A DNA stretch of 64,000 bases from Liolophura sinensis (lineage: Eukaryota > Mollusca > Polyplacophora > Chitonida > Chitonidae): NCBI RefSeq assembly GCF_032854445.1, contig NC_088301.1, positions 16,700,018 to 16,764,017 of the forward strand. The letters are read 5' to 3'. Shown here in pieces: positions 22,312 to 33,483 of this stretch. The notes below the pieces were generated by a model that did not search any database, was not told where the DNA came from, and worked only from the letters and a program-made list of their open reading frames with translations. Both the position numbers and the translations under genes were made by a program. Each line of letters opens with the position of its first letter. Position 1 is the first letter of the stretch.

Positions 22312-23721
22312 TCTGTTGTTAATAAAATATATAGGAAGATTGTGCATATTTTATGTAAACCTTTTTAGTTTTAACTAGAACTTCTGGTCGGAACGAAATA
22401 TTTGGAGTTTGTGTTTTTTGACATGGACAATAAAGGGACGGATGTCATCAACGTTCCATACCGCTATTTGCTACTATCTCAACCCTCTAGCAGCTTGTTG
22501 TTTAGAGGTTACCTCTTTCGATAAGTGTTTCTACAGCAATGCTAAAGTTTGTGCTTTCTTTTTACAGAGTTTAAGGATGTAACAAACATAGATCAAATAG
22601 AATTAGTTTAAAAAAGTGGATCTGCACTAGAAAACACACAAAATGCTATCTTGTCATCTCATTCAATAATCAATCACATGAAAACAATGCAAGGAGACCA
22701 GGCCGCGGGGATTCTTAGTCGCTCAGAATCCTGGTTTATACAGGATGTATTATTATGTGCTTTAGAGCTTCTTTCTGCACGTCACGTGTTTTCAGGTCGT
22801 GCTTTTAGCAAACGGAAAAAAGGACCGCCTCTACATGCAATGTTAATCAAGCACTTGAGCATATTTGGCAAAAGTCATTTAGTTATGTTCAGCCTATAAA
22901 GATGTATCACAGAATGTTCAATATGTGTAGCAAATGAGTAGTCGTGTGATAACTTTACCAAATGTTACTACCTATATATCTTACATGTATGTTCGGTGGT
23001 TGTTATAGGCCCTAAGCCGAAAAGATTACAACACAGCAGAGCAGAGCCTGTTGCTGAAATGCGTAAAAGTGCTGATTTGTGAGAGCTGCTCATGACATAG
23101 ACGACACACTCCGAGATCAACAGCTCATTTTGGGTTATTTTTGGCTGGAATCGTGTCCTCCATAGTTTATTCGTGGCTAAGGTAACGGATCTGCTGCTTG
23201 ACGTCAAAAGTATTTCAGTCGTTCGGGTAATCTTGCCAAAAAGTCAGCGAAACTGTTGTTTCCTAACATGTAGTCGATGATGGAAGTAAAACACATATAC
23301 CGCATCCACACGAACTGAGTTCTCCTATACACACATATACGGTGGTGAGAAAATGTGATGGCACTTTGATCTGCTTCAAAAAATTATCGTTTTGACAGGA
23401 TTGAGAAAAAACAAACCATTGAAAGTCTCGTCAAAGCCCAAGAGAAACAAGAAAACATACAAGCTGAGATAAACATAACGCGTAAACGTCGGTAAGTGGC
23501 TTTGTACCATCCTTAGTGAAAGTGTACGAAGTGGAACATTGGATAGTGATATAGAACTTAGTAATTGAATTACATGCGACACTAAGTCAAATGATATATA
23601 TTACTAAGAATAAGTGCAAAGATATTGACCATGGAGTATTTGAGCTTCATGACATCGCTATGAATTAAATGTTGCCTTTTACATTATTCCAAGAATCAGG
23701 CAGATACACGTATTTCCAAAC
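22312..23721. other. No recognised gene
   Basis: Short ORFs only (22651-22899 plus, 22968-23207 minus). No family match. Confidence 0.35.
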
Positions 23722-23899
23722 TGTTATGTGAACAACTGCCGTCAGCTTCTAAATTTAGCATGCCACTGTTTACTTATGCTGAGTACAGGGCCTGCTGTCT
23801 GCCTCTGCCTTAGAATGTTTCAGAATACGCTCAGTTCGGGGCCTGTTTGTTTACATCAAGTGTTCAGGAATTTTCTTATTCTAGACAATTCCACCAGTC

Positions 23900-23907
23900 T
23901 ATATAAG
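23900..23907 (+). promoter_or_regulatory. TATA box in LTR U3
   Basis: TATATAAG in the position expected for the RNA polymerase II promoter of the LTR; the assignment depends on the LTR call. Confidence 0.55.
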
Positions 23908-24250
23908 ACCTATGAAAGCAGGTCAAAGGAAGAGAAAGGAGAATTATTGAGAGTTTTGGATGCTTTCGCAGTGTGTTACTTTAGTACTCCTTTTGTGCTG
24001 AATTTTGGTGTCTTTTTAGCCTCTGGTTTTGTTCCACCGAGCACTTGTTCAGTCTGAACTTGTATATTAATTTGTGCTCTTGTGTACACAGTGCTTATTA
24101 GTACACGGACCCTGTCTGTGGAATTTTGTGTATATTTTGGCATACACTCGGTTATACTGTAGATTTTCCCTCTTATGAATATTGCCTCTGTACAATTTTT
24201 AAGCATTGTGGAGTATATGTGTCCGTTTGGACTTGACATCGTTGTACATG

Positions 24251-24349
24251 TAAGTACTTTAGTATTTGTATAGATACTGCTATCCTTTCTTGTTAAACTT
24301 AAGTACTTTAGTATTTGTAAAAGTCTTGTTATCTGTTCTTGTTAAACCT
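24251..24349. repeat. 49-bp direct duplication within the LTR
   Basis: TAAGTACTTTAGTATTTGTA and the following TTCTTGTTAAAC occur twice in tandem, immediately before the AATAAA signal. It is a local expansion inside the LTR. Confidence 0.85.
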
Positions 24350-24654
24350 AATAAATTGTTGTAAAATAAAATCTGCTGGTTTTGGTTACTTTTTTGTGCG
24401 GCTAAACTGTCGTGTATTTCGAACAAGCCATCTCTTTATAATACAGACAGTTTGGGTCGTAACAAAACATAACGCAAACAGTATGTGCAAAAGTCGGACT
24501 CAATAAACGCTCATAGACTAAGGCATGTATATCTATACCATTCTTAATCGGTTCTCAGAAAAGAGATAGCGATACATTTTTGAGTTGCCTTTTTTCAAAT
24601 GGTATAAACTATCACAACAAATAGCAACTGTACAACATCCTATCTCGGCTGGAT

Positions 24655-24800
24655 TTATTTATTTATTTCATTGCTGATTTACAACGTACTCAAAAAAATC
24701 TCACTTATGCCACTACGGCCAGCATCAGGGTGGGATAAAACCGGGTAGAATCCCCGTGAGGCCCACAAATCTCCGCTGGCAGACCTTCCCACGGACGACT
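24655..24800 (-). repeat. SINE-A, diverged partial copy
   Basis: Tail-first orientation: TTTATTTATTTCATTGCTG, ACGTACTCAAAAAAATCTCAC, GGCCAGCATCAGGGTGGG, then GCTGGCAGACCTTCCCACGG. It stops before the tRNA-like head. Many substitutions show it is old. Confidence 0.75.
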
Positions 24801-25539
24801 ACATGTACCTCGGCTGGATTGGCTCAGCATGCTATTTTTTCATGCTGTTATTTTGTATAGATACAATACATTTATTGCAAAAACGCACAGGCTGTCATCT
24901 ATTGGGCAGATTAAGCTCTATATAACTTAATATAGACATGCGAGGAGTGTACCTTTGCACCCCTTTCATAATGGTGTTGATTGGATGTCGAAGCAAGAAT
25001 TAAGTACCGTACACTGAGGGGATCGATATGCAGGTACTGTGATGAGGTATAGAGGTTACGTCATCTGCTGTCCAGATCGCGTGGGCCAGACTTCACCAGA
25101 TCACGGCCTCTCCCGACACATCCAGAGTGCCTTCATGTAAGAACCCCTGGGACATACAACGGAACATAGAAGCATTTATCAGACGTCGTTTCGTTCAAGT
25201 GATGGCCAATGTTCTGTCATCAAAGATATTAAATGTCGTTGTATTCGTGGTAGATAAACGCTCGCAAAATGATTCCCCATACATTTCCATATACCCTATG
25301 AAATACTTTGCTGTTTGACCAGCAATACTGGGTTCTTTTTGCTTTAGAACTATTTATATCTGCAAGTTACTAGGGGCCATCTTCAACTATAAACCTGGCA
25401 GCTTTAATCCTAACATGTGTCTGAGGCCAACAAAGAGTATTCGTTCGTATGTAGGCATATCATTTTTAGTTGAGCAATTGAATGAGAGATTTACAAAATA
25501 TTACAAATTATAAAGCACCGTTTACAGATCGCCACGCAA
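24801..25539. other. No recognisable feature
   Basis: No repeat or domain recognised. Confidence 0.35.
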
Positions 25540-25760
25540 ACCTTCCGCGCAGCTGTACATGACAACCAGTTACTAACGGCAACAACACTAACAAATTCAT
25601 TTTCGATATGTTATCTAAAAGTTGAACGAACATTTATTATCGTGGGGTGAGACGCTGGCACGTGACATGTCATCCGGTACCACGTGGATCTGAAATGTCT
25701 ATTTATTGAATAAAAGTGTTAGCAGCAAATTAATATTTATCAGTCTTCAATCAGACATCG
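25540..25760 (-). repeat. Dispersed repeat FamH, copy in reverse
   Basis: CAGCTGTACATGACAACCAG, TACTAACGGCAACAAC and ACGTGGATCTGAAATGTCTA are the reverse complement of blocks in 38940-39165 and 41560-41660. It joins in one copy parts that are separate at 40847-40950 and 41560-41660. Confidence 0.65.
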
Positions 25761-26015
25761 GCATATCTGCGCCCATAGAATCTCATCGATTGGGTGTCTA
25801 AATGAACTCATACATTTCGCGGATTTCTAATTTTATAGTGGTGCATGTGACATGAAGATCTTTCTAAACTCTATCGTTATTTTATATATTTAGGTTGTTT
25901 GGATATTAAAGAGTTAGCAACCAAAACAATAAGATACAGATAGCAACTATCACTGGCAGGAAAACTGAAACGTGCGATATCTTTAGGCAAGTGAATTTAA
26001 CGTTCCCAAGGTATC

Positions 26016-26463
26016 GGTGGTCCATTGGAATGACAACTGATGATAACGGTGGTCCTTAGAACTGACAACTGATGACAACGGTGGTCTCTGGAACTGACAA
26101 CGGATGACAACAGTGGTCTCTAGAACTGACAGCTGGTGGTAAGGGTGGTCCCTGGAACTGACAACTGATGATAACGGTGGTGTCTGGAACTGACAACTGC
26201 TGATAATAGTGGTCTATAGAAGTGACAACTGATGATAAGGGTGGTTTATGGAACTGACAACTGATGATAAGGGTGATCTATGGAAGTGACAACTGATGAT
26301 AAAGGTGGTCCCTGGAACTGACAACCGATGATATTGATGGTCTCTGGAAGTGATAACCGATGATAAGGGTGGTCTCTGGAAGTGACAACCGATGAAAAGG
26401 GTAGTCTCTGGAACTGACAACGGATGACATCGATGGTCTCTGGAACTCACAATAATGCCATAG
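26016..26463. repeat. 32-bp tandem array, about 14 units
   Basis: Unit pattern GGTGGTCTCTGGAACTGAC followed by AACTGATGATAAG, exactly 32 bp in nearly every unit. Variation is by substitution (GAACTGAC or GAAGTGAC, ACTGATG or ACCGATG), not length, which suggests spread by unequal exchange. As 32 is not a multiple of three, the array is not a coding repeat. Confidence 0.95.
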
Positions 26464-26489
26464 TTACAAGTGCATATTACACATCTGCT

Positions 26490-27118
26490 TTTGTTTCAGA
26501 ATTGTTTCAGTCGGAGGGTTATCCGCTTATTATAACAGTAAACAACTTTTATTAGTATTCTATTGATTGATATTGGACTGAGACACACGTTATCATCTGC
26601 CGTTGGTGTGACCAATCTTGTTGTTGCTATGGCTGCCGTTGTTTTTAAGGACATGTACGTGTATATCAGTACATCTGAAGGAGAATCCCCTGTTTTGACC
26701 ACACTGTTGTTAGCTGCTCATTTTCTTTTTTCTCTTATCCAATGTCCAGTGTCCTCCTTGGCCATTATAGAAGCTCGCATGTATTGGCTAAATGTCAATA
26801 CAATAAAAGCTCCTTCACCATATCACCAACTGCCAGCCCTGAATGATGTGGTATTAACAGTTGACACTCGTTGCTAAAGATCCCATGTGGACCCTAACAA
26901 ATGACTACAACACGGTATCAATGCATGTGCTCATGAGATTTCTATGGAGTTGTCAAATGTCATAAAATGCCCTGTCATGTCCTATCGACGTTTCCTATAA
27001 TCAATGTGCCATTGAAGACGGGGGAAATAATGAGCCCAGTTTGCCTCATTGGAATTAACATCTTATGCTAGTACACGTATGGCTAAACATATCGCGCAAG
27101 GAAGACAGGCTATTTTAT
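26490..27118 (+). repeat. FamD, copy 2 (longest)
   Basis: Aligns with 15745-16330 from GTTTCAGTCGGAGGGTTATCCG to CGCAAGGAAGACAGG. A plus frame 26563-26877 is open for 104 codons, including a hydrophobic stretch VLTTLLLAAHFLFSLI. The equivalent region of copy 1 is interrupted by stops. It could be a decayed gene of a mobile element, but no family is recognised. Confidence 0.7.
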
Positions 27119-27141
27119 TTGATAGGTTTCTTAACACAATA

Positions 27142-27345
27142 ATCCGGTCGCTGTAAGTTCAAGTCCAGCTCATGCTGGCTTCCTCTCCGCCCGAAAGTGG
27201 GATGATCTGTCAGCAGCCTGCGGATGATTGTGGGTTTTCCTCGCGCTCTGCTCGGTTTCCTCTCGCCATAATGCTGGTTAGCGTCGTATAAGTAAAATAT
27301 TCTTGAGTACAGCGTAAAACACCAATCAAATAAATAAGTAAATAA
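27142..27345 (+). repeat. SINE-A, long form lacking box A
   Basis: Starts CCGGTCGCTGTAAGTTCAAG (box B region), then CAGCTCATGCTGGCTTCC, the middle segment CCTGCGGATGATTGTGGG, CTCTGCTCGG and the AATCAAATAAATAAG tail. The 5' half of the tRNA-like head is missing. Confidence 0.85.
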
Positions 27346-27789
27346 GGCCACAATTAACAATTTTTGACTGATTCGGTAGATCTAGTTTTATGACTTGAGG
27401 AAACCGCAGTGTCCGGTGAGAATCACCGACAAATGGCAAACCACTGAATGCTTGCGACATGCTATGTACATATTGGTGGAACGAATCGTATTTGTTCAGT
27501 TGAGTACACTGCGTACACAAACAGTGAGCGCGAGGGGATGTACAAACATCAAATACCAACAGATGCATTTTTAAATTAATAATGTTCTTTTTTTATCACG
27601 GATATTCACAAACTTTACCATCAGGTGATAGTCGATCCTAAACTGGGCTTCTTCCAGACTATGAAGTGAGGTGATTTAGGAGGAAATAATGAAACTGTAC
27701 TTACATTTAAGACTTTTCCGCAGTGAGCATAAATTCAAACTCGAAACGGAAAGGTGAACAGAATCAACATAGCATGACTATTCGAGTTA
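27346..27789. other. No recognisable feature
   Basis: A minus-strand ORF at 27326-27568 overlaps the SINE tail and shows no domain. Confidence 0.3.
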
Positions 27790-28215
27790 GGTTTTGCATC
27801 TGTTTTCAGATTACACTGTGAGGAGTCAGGCTGAGATAATTCAAGCTGTTCGCCATATTGGATACAGGGTTGTTGGATTCAGGCGCATGAAGTTAACCGT
27901 TTGATTAATTTATTTTATGTGATTGGCGTTTTACACCGTGCTTAAAATATTTAACGAGGGTTGCCAGCATTACAGTTGCAGGAAAGCCACGACCAATAAC
28001 CGTTTGAAGATTTACCTGTCAGATAAATGAAAAGTTAATCTAATTATGCTGTATTATTGAAGCAAACAAGATAAGCTAAAGCATCTCTCTTTGTCGAATA
28101 ATTGTCGCTTCTGATTATCCATCTTCAGCACAAACAATCAAACTTACTGTTCAGAAAATTGTCAAATATGCCCACACACAGCATTGGGGTACTCCCCTGG
28201 TCACTGGAATAGCTA
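27790..28215 (+). repeat. FamF copy 2, interrupted by a SINE-A
   Basis: Left part (about 27790-27870) and right part (about 28085-28215) align with 18125-18335. The gap holds the SINE-A fragment at 27905-28020. AAGTTAACC before and AAGTTAATC after the SINE may be a worn target duplication. Confidence 0.5.
27905..28020 (-). repeat. SINE-A, highly diverged fragment
   Basis: TTATGTGATTGGCGTTTTACACCGTG then GCCAGCATTACAGTTGCAGG match the 3' half of SINE-A in reverse, with deletions. Confidence 0.6.
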
Positions 28216-29056
28216 TAGGGCGTCGTTACTACAGACATAGACAAGTCTGAGCAATACTTCATTGGATTGATCGACAGGACGTTTGCGTGACCAGATGCGT
28301 TAGTGATACGTACAATGATCTGAGAATCTCACATATTGACCACAATGCTATTAGTAGGCCATTGCCTGTCTTTTGTCATGGTTAATGTTAAGTACGCTTA
28401 TGGCCTCTTACAAGATGCGAGGCCCCATCCACACGCATACATATGAGTACTCTACAACTAAAAGTGATATTTCCTTTCTTGTAATGCTATAGAAACTGGC
28501 CATTTGTTTACAGCTGTGGAAGACATAGAATGCAGAAAAAAGTACGACAAAACAGATTAAACTAAAGCGGCCTCAACAATAAGAATCTCCTGTCTGTAGC
28601 TGCCCTGTCTATTAAGCAACTAAGCATTCTCCTGTCACATTAGCCAGTCTCAAGCGAAAGTCTACCCAGCCTAAAGCGTGAATATTTTTACGAAGGCTCA
28701 AGCACAAAAGAGAAACAACGTCTAGCAACTACAACAATACGTAAAGGTAGGCCTTGATATTTTACTCATTTACCCTGGGCAATGGAGTGATTGTAAAGGA
28801 CAATTATCAACATGAAAAATGCCAAGATGTGATCATTATTTTCCAAGCAGGGCCAAGTGATAAATGCGCTTGCCAAATAAGACGCCTTTATCTGTGTCCA
28901 AATCTTTGTCATCGTGATTTTTGTGAAATATTTTGGCGTTGATGCTAGCAAAGGGTTGGCGCTTCTCCCTTGCAGTTTTAAATAATTTTGACACCATAAA
29001 TACAACCAGGATGAAGTTACATTAAAAACCATAGGTGCTTAATTAAAAGACTAAGT
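28216..29056. other. No recognisable feature
   Basis: Overlapping short ORFs on both strands at 28754-29032 are not recognised. Confidence 0.35.
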
Positions 29057-29138
29057 TTTTAATTTATTTTATTTGACTAGTGTTTTACGCCGTACTCAAG
29101 AATATTTCACTTATACGACGGCGGCCAGTATTATGCCC
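29057..29138 (-). repeat. SINE-A tail fragment abutting gypsy pol
   Basis: TTTATTTGACTAGTGTTTTACGCC through GACGGCGGCCAGTATTATG. It ends exactly where the gypsy match starts, so it probably truncates the pol fragment on its 5' side. Confidence 0.8.
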
Positions 29139-31230
29139 ATTTTGAATTGGTGTATTCAAGGGAAATTATTGCTTGGATTAGTCGGATACCATGGAAGGTT
29201 TATTCGCGATTTTGCAAAGATAGCAGCTCATCTCCATCAGCTGACCAGCGGATGTCAGAAAGTGGAAAGAACTGAAACGTTCAGAAGATGTGAAAAAGTA
29301 CATGCCAGTCATCAAGGACTTGGAGCAGCTCTTTCCCAAAGGCATGAAATGGATCTATTGAGATCTCCTATGCAAGTGGTTCCCTAAGACCCGCAGTGAA
29401 GAACATGTAGAACTACTCAAGCATGAAAGTGGAGTTACTGGCTTTGAAATTCCATAACTGCTTAATAGGGTCAGAATTTGATGCATTTACTGACAAAAAT
29501 CCACCCACGCACATCAGATACGTTCAGTCCACTCATAAGTTGGGAGCTGTAGAAGCACAATGGGTAGCTGAGTTAGTGAACTCCAGGTTTCAGGTCAAAT
29601 ACCGTTCTGGCAAGAGCAATTCTAATCCAGATGCTTTGAGTCGCAAAGACGGTAAATTCATGGAAGCCCTAGTCTGCATGGTTTGGATCCGTATCATGTG
29701 ACCTGACTAAGTATGCCTCACAGAACTCCATTCCAGAGGAGCTGAGAAGTAGGACTGAGGCGAAAGTCTACCAGACCGCTGTATTTGAAAATCATGGAAC
29801 CAGTTAAGAGAGAAAAGATGGTATACTCTACTCTATCCAGATTGATGGGAGAGAAGTGCAGCAGCCGATTGTACCCGAAAGTCTGAATCAGCGGATGCTG
29901 AAAGCAAGACATGATAACAATGGACATCAAGGTAGTGAAAAGAGTCCTTCGAATTCTTCACAGCAGAGCGTACTGGCCGAATATGAACAAAGATGTCACA
30001 GACTACTGCAGTTAAAGCTGCACCTCAGCCAAAGCCGAAAGGAAACTCCGTCCTGCAGTTGGAAATCTTATTGCAAAGATGCCATTGGAGATTGTGTCTA
30101 TGGACGTGGACTATGCGGTACTTGAACGTGCCATTAATGGCATGGAAAGTGTACTTGTGCTGACGGATGTTTTGACAACGTTCAGTCAGACTATTCCCAC
30201 TGGAGATGAACAGGCCAGAACAACAGCCAAGGTTTTTTTTTATTAAGGAATGGTGTTTCAAGACCTACAACATTGCAAAGAGCCGCACAATCCCTTATCA
30301 CCCAGAGGGACAGTGTGACCTCATGAACAGAACCCTCCACGACAGGTTACAGACACTTTGCTCTGAGAAGAAAGAGATGGCCAGAGCATCTGCTTCAACT
30401 TACTTCATACAATGTAACGCCACTCTTCCACAGGATACTCTTCACATTTCTTGTTTTTGAACGGGAAACTCCACTTCCAATTGACTCTGTGTTGACCAAT
30501 GCCCCTACAAAGGAGAAACATCCGAGAATGATGATGCTGTGGATGAACTTCAGCAGCGACTTATGGAAGCTTTTGACTCCGCAGCTGCAAAACAGAAAAG
30601 GAGGCTCTTCGACGCTGAAAGCGCTTAAACAGAAAAGGTGAAAATACGGACTTGCCTGTACGTGCACGAGTATTTCTTTGAAATCGTTCTGTAAAGGACA
30701 GACACAAAATTCAAGATTATTGGAAGCCTAAGCTATATTGAATTCTAAAGACGGTGGATCCTGAAGGACACACTTACTTTGTGGAAAACTTGTATAACCA
30801 AGGTCATAAACCAACAAAACATTCTGGAGTTGAAGATGTTGGTAATGAACATCAACCCACGACTGGAAACGTCAAATGAGGAGTCATGGCGGTGACATAC
30901 CTTGCAGAGGATGTTGATTATGAGACATATGACTGTGACGACAGTCGTATGGAAAGTCTCACAGAGGAACCGGATGATACATCGGTGGAGCACAGGGTAG
31001 TGCCTAGCCCCCACGTCAACAGACATGGAGAGACTGCGCAGGATGTAAGCGTTCCTAGAACTCATCGGGAATCTAATGTTAAAGTTAGCCAGCCTGGTGG
31101 GACTCTCAAAGTAGGGGAGAGAATATGCACTTAGACGTTCTACATTCACCTCTGCAGGAAAACATCCCAATGCACAGAACCTTTCACGGTCAGTGATTCG
31201 AGAAGAAGTCTGAACAAGCGACTTACCCAT
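29139..31230 (+). pseudogene. Ty3/gypsy pol remnant (RT connection, RNase H, integrase, tail)
   Basis: In order: the end of the polymerase thumb (LGLVGYHGRFIRDFAKIAAHLHQ, 29172-29245); RNase H start HQGLGAALSQ at about 29310, where His replaces the usual catalytic Asp just upstream; VEAQWVAEL and VKYRSGKSN then PDALSRK (29545-29650); integrase core SMDVDYAV at about 30095 and [25 protein letters not shown] (30290-30345). The segment that should carry the second integrase Asp is deleted and the final Glu is Asp. The C-terminal part (KIQDYWKPK, TVDPEGHTYFVENLY) and an acidic tail to 31131 follow. Several stops and frameshifts break it. No LTR is seen at either side. Confidence 0.88.
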
Positions 31231-32135
31231 CGGAGTTGATCCTCACAGATTTGTTAACATGGCTAAGACTGAAGTTTTAACACTAATCTGATGCTGTCGG
31301 AATTGTTTATTTTTGTGATTCCAGTCACCCACAGTCCATTGAATGCAGCTTCATGTGGTCAAAGTTAGTGGGGGCCTCCGTGGCTAAGTTGGTTAGCGCG
31401 CTAGCACAGCGTAATGACCCAGGAGTCTCTCACCAATGCGGTCGCTTTGAGTTCAGGTCCAGCTCATGCTGGCTTTCCCCGGGCTCTGCCCGGTTTGCAC
31501 CCACCATAATGCTGGCCGCCGTCGTATAAGGGAAATATTCTTGAGTACGGCGTAAAACACAAATCAAAAAAAAAAAAATCAAAGTTAGTGATGTCCAACA
31601 TCCTCTGTCTTAATTTCCTGAGTAATATTTATTCTTCAAAGCCCTAAATTTTCCTTCATTTAAGTATACATGATTCATGGTCCAGTCGGATTCCGGAGTT
31701 AGTTTTTGACACTGAAAGGAGTTCAAAACAACATGAATGTGGCTGTAGTGGAGAGTATGCGATGTATGCAACAAGTTTGTTTCACAGTAGACGTAGAAGT
31801 GTTAACGCAAAACATAACTCTCAGCACATCGACATTTTAATGGTTTATCAGGGGACGGTCATTTTAAGGTAAAATAGGCTTGATAAAAATTAGTAGCGGA
31901 ACAGCAACAACATATATCGACATATTTCGCTATCACCCGGTATTGCTTATAATATCAATGACTTTCAGCTGCAGTTTCAGTAAAGGCACATCCATCCCTG
32001 TTCATAACACTGTTTATTGCCGTTTGTTTGTGTCAAGGTATAAATCCGATCCAAACGTACATGCATTTGCTTCGAAACAATGCATGGTCAATAATTGGCT
32101 GAAAATGCCCTGAAGTACGCGTCGCCATTTCGTTA
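31231..32135 (+). repeat. FamE copy 2, interrupted by a SINE-A
   Basis: After removing 31371-31590 the region aligns with 11130-11620: GATGTCCAACATCC for GATGCCCAAATTCATC, AGGAGTTCAAAACAACATG, TTTCACAGTAGACG and CATTTGCTTCGAAACAA. The left boundary against the gypsy tail near 31240-31320 is not sharp. Confidence 0.6.
31371..31578 (+). repeat. SINE-A (short form) with 12-bp target duplication
   Basis: Opens GGGGCCTCCGTGGCTAAGTTGG (box A at 31381-31392), with box B-like GAGTTCAGGTCC at 31449-31460. It passes from CATGCTGGCTTT directly to CCCCGGGCTCTGCCCGG and ends in a pure A-run. TCAAAGTTAGTG flanks it at 31359-31370 and 31579-31590. It lacks the middle segment (counterpart of 27190-27235) that long copies keep. 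Perfect flanks indicate a recent insertion. Confidence 0.95.
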
Positions 32136-32829
32136 TTTTCCAATTGTAGCACGTTTGGTAGGCGTGGTTAATAGTATGTGAATTAACGAGTGAATTAACG
32201 AGACCGTTCAAACAAAAAAGGCATGCGTTGTTGGTAAAAGTACCTTATTTATTTACAATGCGACTAATGGAAATCGGTGAAAAAGCTAGCGAGTCTAACT
32301 GCAAATGTATGACGACAGGTCGAGTGTATGTGGTGCATTTAAGTACAACATTGACACCTTGTGCACAGCGTAAACTTCGCGCAGCCCGCTCGTATGTTGC
32401 GCGCGCACCTTGCACAAATCGCGTGCATTCATTTAGGTTGTAGTGTATAACAATCACATGAACACCAACATGTGTTAAATTCTTTGCGGCACTATCAAAC
32501 AGCTATTTGATGCATTTGCAACATATGTAGAATATTGTGATATTTTGTGTTTCAAGATCAAGGACGCCTAATGAAAAAATGTCCAACTGTAGTCAGCAAC
32601 AGTTCACTCTTTTACCTAATTCCATTTACGCCATGCAAGTTACATTTTTTAAGACTTTATAAAAAGAATGCGCAATCATTAGCTTCAGTCTATGGCCGCT
32701 TCCCTTTAGTGTTTGTAGTTTTGCAAGCGATATTTCTTAAAATCGTGCCCTATCGATTGTACATATCCTCATAAATATGTGCCATATGACAGTAAGAGAG
32801 CAAGTCACCAATCTGATATGAAACATCTT
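32136..32829. other. Spacer with a CpG-rich patch
   Basis: GTGAATTAACGA is directly repeated at 32178-32202. The segment 32360-32430 is unusually CpG-rich (TTCGCGCAGCCCGCTCG, TTGCGCGCGCACC) for this window. No gene is recognised; ORFs open on both strands here are probably a composition effect. Confidence 0.35.
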
Positions 32830-33290
32830 GAAATTAGTTTTTCGTTACAGTTTTCTACGGCTGTGTGGAGATGCGTTCCTCCTTTAATCGCTTCTCTCAA
32901 GGTCTTCACTGAAGACGCATCTCTCTGAAGTACAAAAGCGCCTTGAGGCTGAAAGCCTGGAAAAGCAAACAATTATACTACTCAGGCACCGTTTTGATTC
33001 CTGTCTTGAGTGAAGTCCAATGGTCTTATCCTGACAGCCAGAGGTGACGCCAATACCAAAAAACATGGAAGATAGAGAGTAAGGCCAAGCAGATGTGGTG
33101 TGGTTTTAATGACGGCTTTGGGAAAAGGCAATATCTGTACAGTTCGCAAGCCTGCATGATTGGATAATAAATATTAAATTTCATGTACACTAATCCCTTC
33201 AGTTCTGTGCTAATTTGTAGATCTCTAGTCTTAGTGGCAGAATGCATTAGATGGCGCTTTTAAACCACTCATCTTCCAGCAGATGTTGAG
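32830..33290 (-). repeat. FamG copy 2
   Basis: Reverse complement of 19850-19919 plus 20295-20640. It is uninterrupted, so it shows the pre-insertion structure of copy 1. Conserved blocks on the minus strand: GGATAAGACCATTGGACTTC, GAGTAGTATAATTGTTTGC and GCGCTTTTGTACTTCAGAG. Confidence 0.65.
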
Positions 33291-33483
33291 CATAGCAGCA
33301 AAGAATGATTGCGCGTAGCTTACATGTTATGGGGAGAGTATACAGGGCTTTTTCTTTATATCGTTGAACATCCATATCGTATTATACTTTGCATATTGGC
33401 TTCTGACAAGTGCTGGTTACAGCCTATGAGTTATGCACTTGCTAAATGAACAGCTTTGTCACCGTTACATTAACGTCAGAAGC
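33291..33483. other. Spacer
   Basis: No feature recognised. Confidence 0.3.

Larger units (their letters stand above)
23722..24474 (+). mobile_element. Solo LTR of a retrotransposon
   Basis: A 753-bp segment begins TGTTATGTG and ends ACATAACG, giving imperfect short inverted ends. It is flanked by the 5-bp CAAAC at 23717-23721 and 24475-24479, as expected for integrase-mediated insertion. Inside, a TATA box (TATATAAG, 23900-23907) lies about 180 bp from the left end, and polyadenylation signals AATAAA lie at 24350 and 24365. This is the right order for U3-R-U5 on the plus strand. There is no primer-binding site plus coding region on either side, so it is probably a solo LTR left by recombination. 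The last base is G where A is expected. A 110-codon ORF inside it is incidental. Confidence 0.75.

Noticed and set aside
23728-24057. 109-codon plus ORF
   Set aside because: It lies wholly inside the solo LTR and shows no domain.
30745-31230. 161-codon minus-strand ORF
   Set aside because: It runs antisense to the gypsy integrase tail, whose plus-strand motifs are clear; it is a shadow.
32360-32430. CpG-rich patch as a promoter
   Set aside because: It is short, has no core promoter element or downstream gene, and CpG density alone is not enough.
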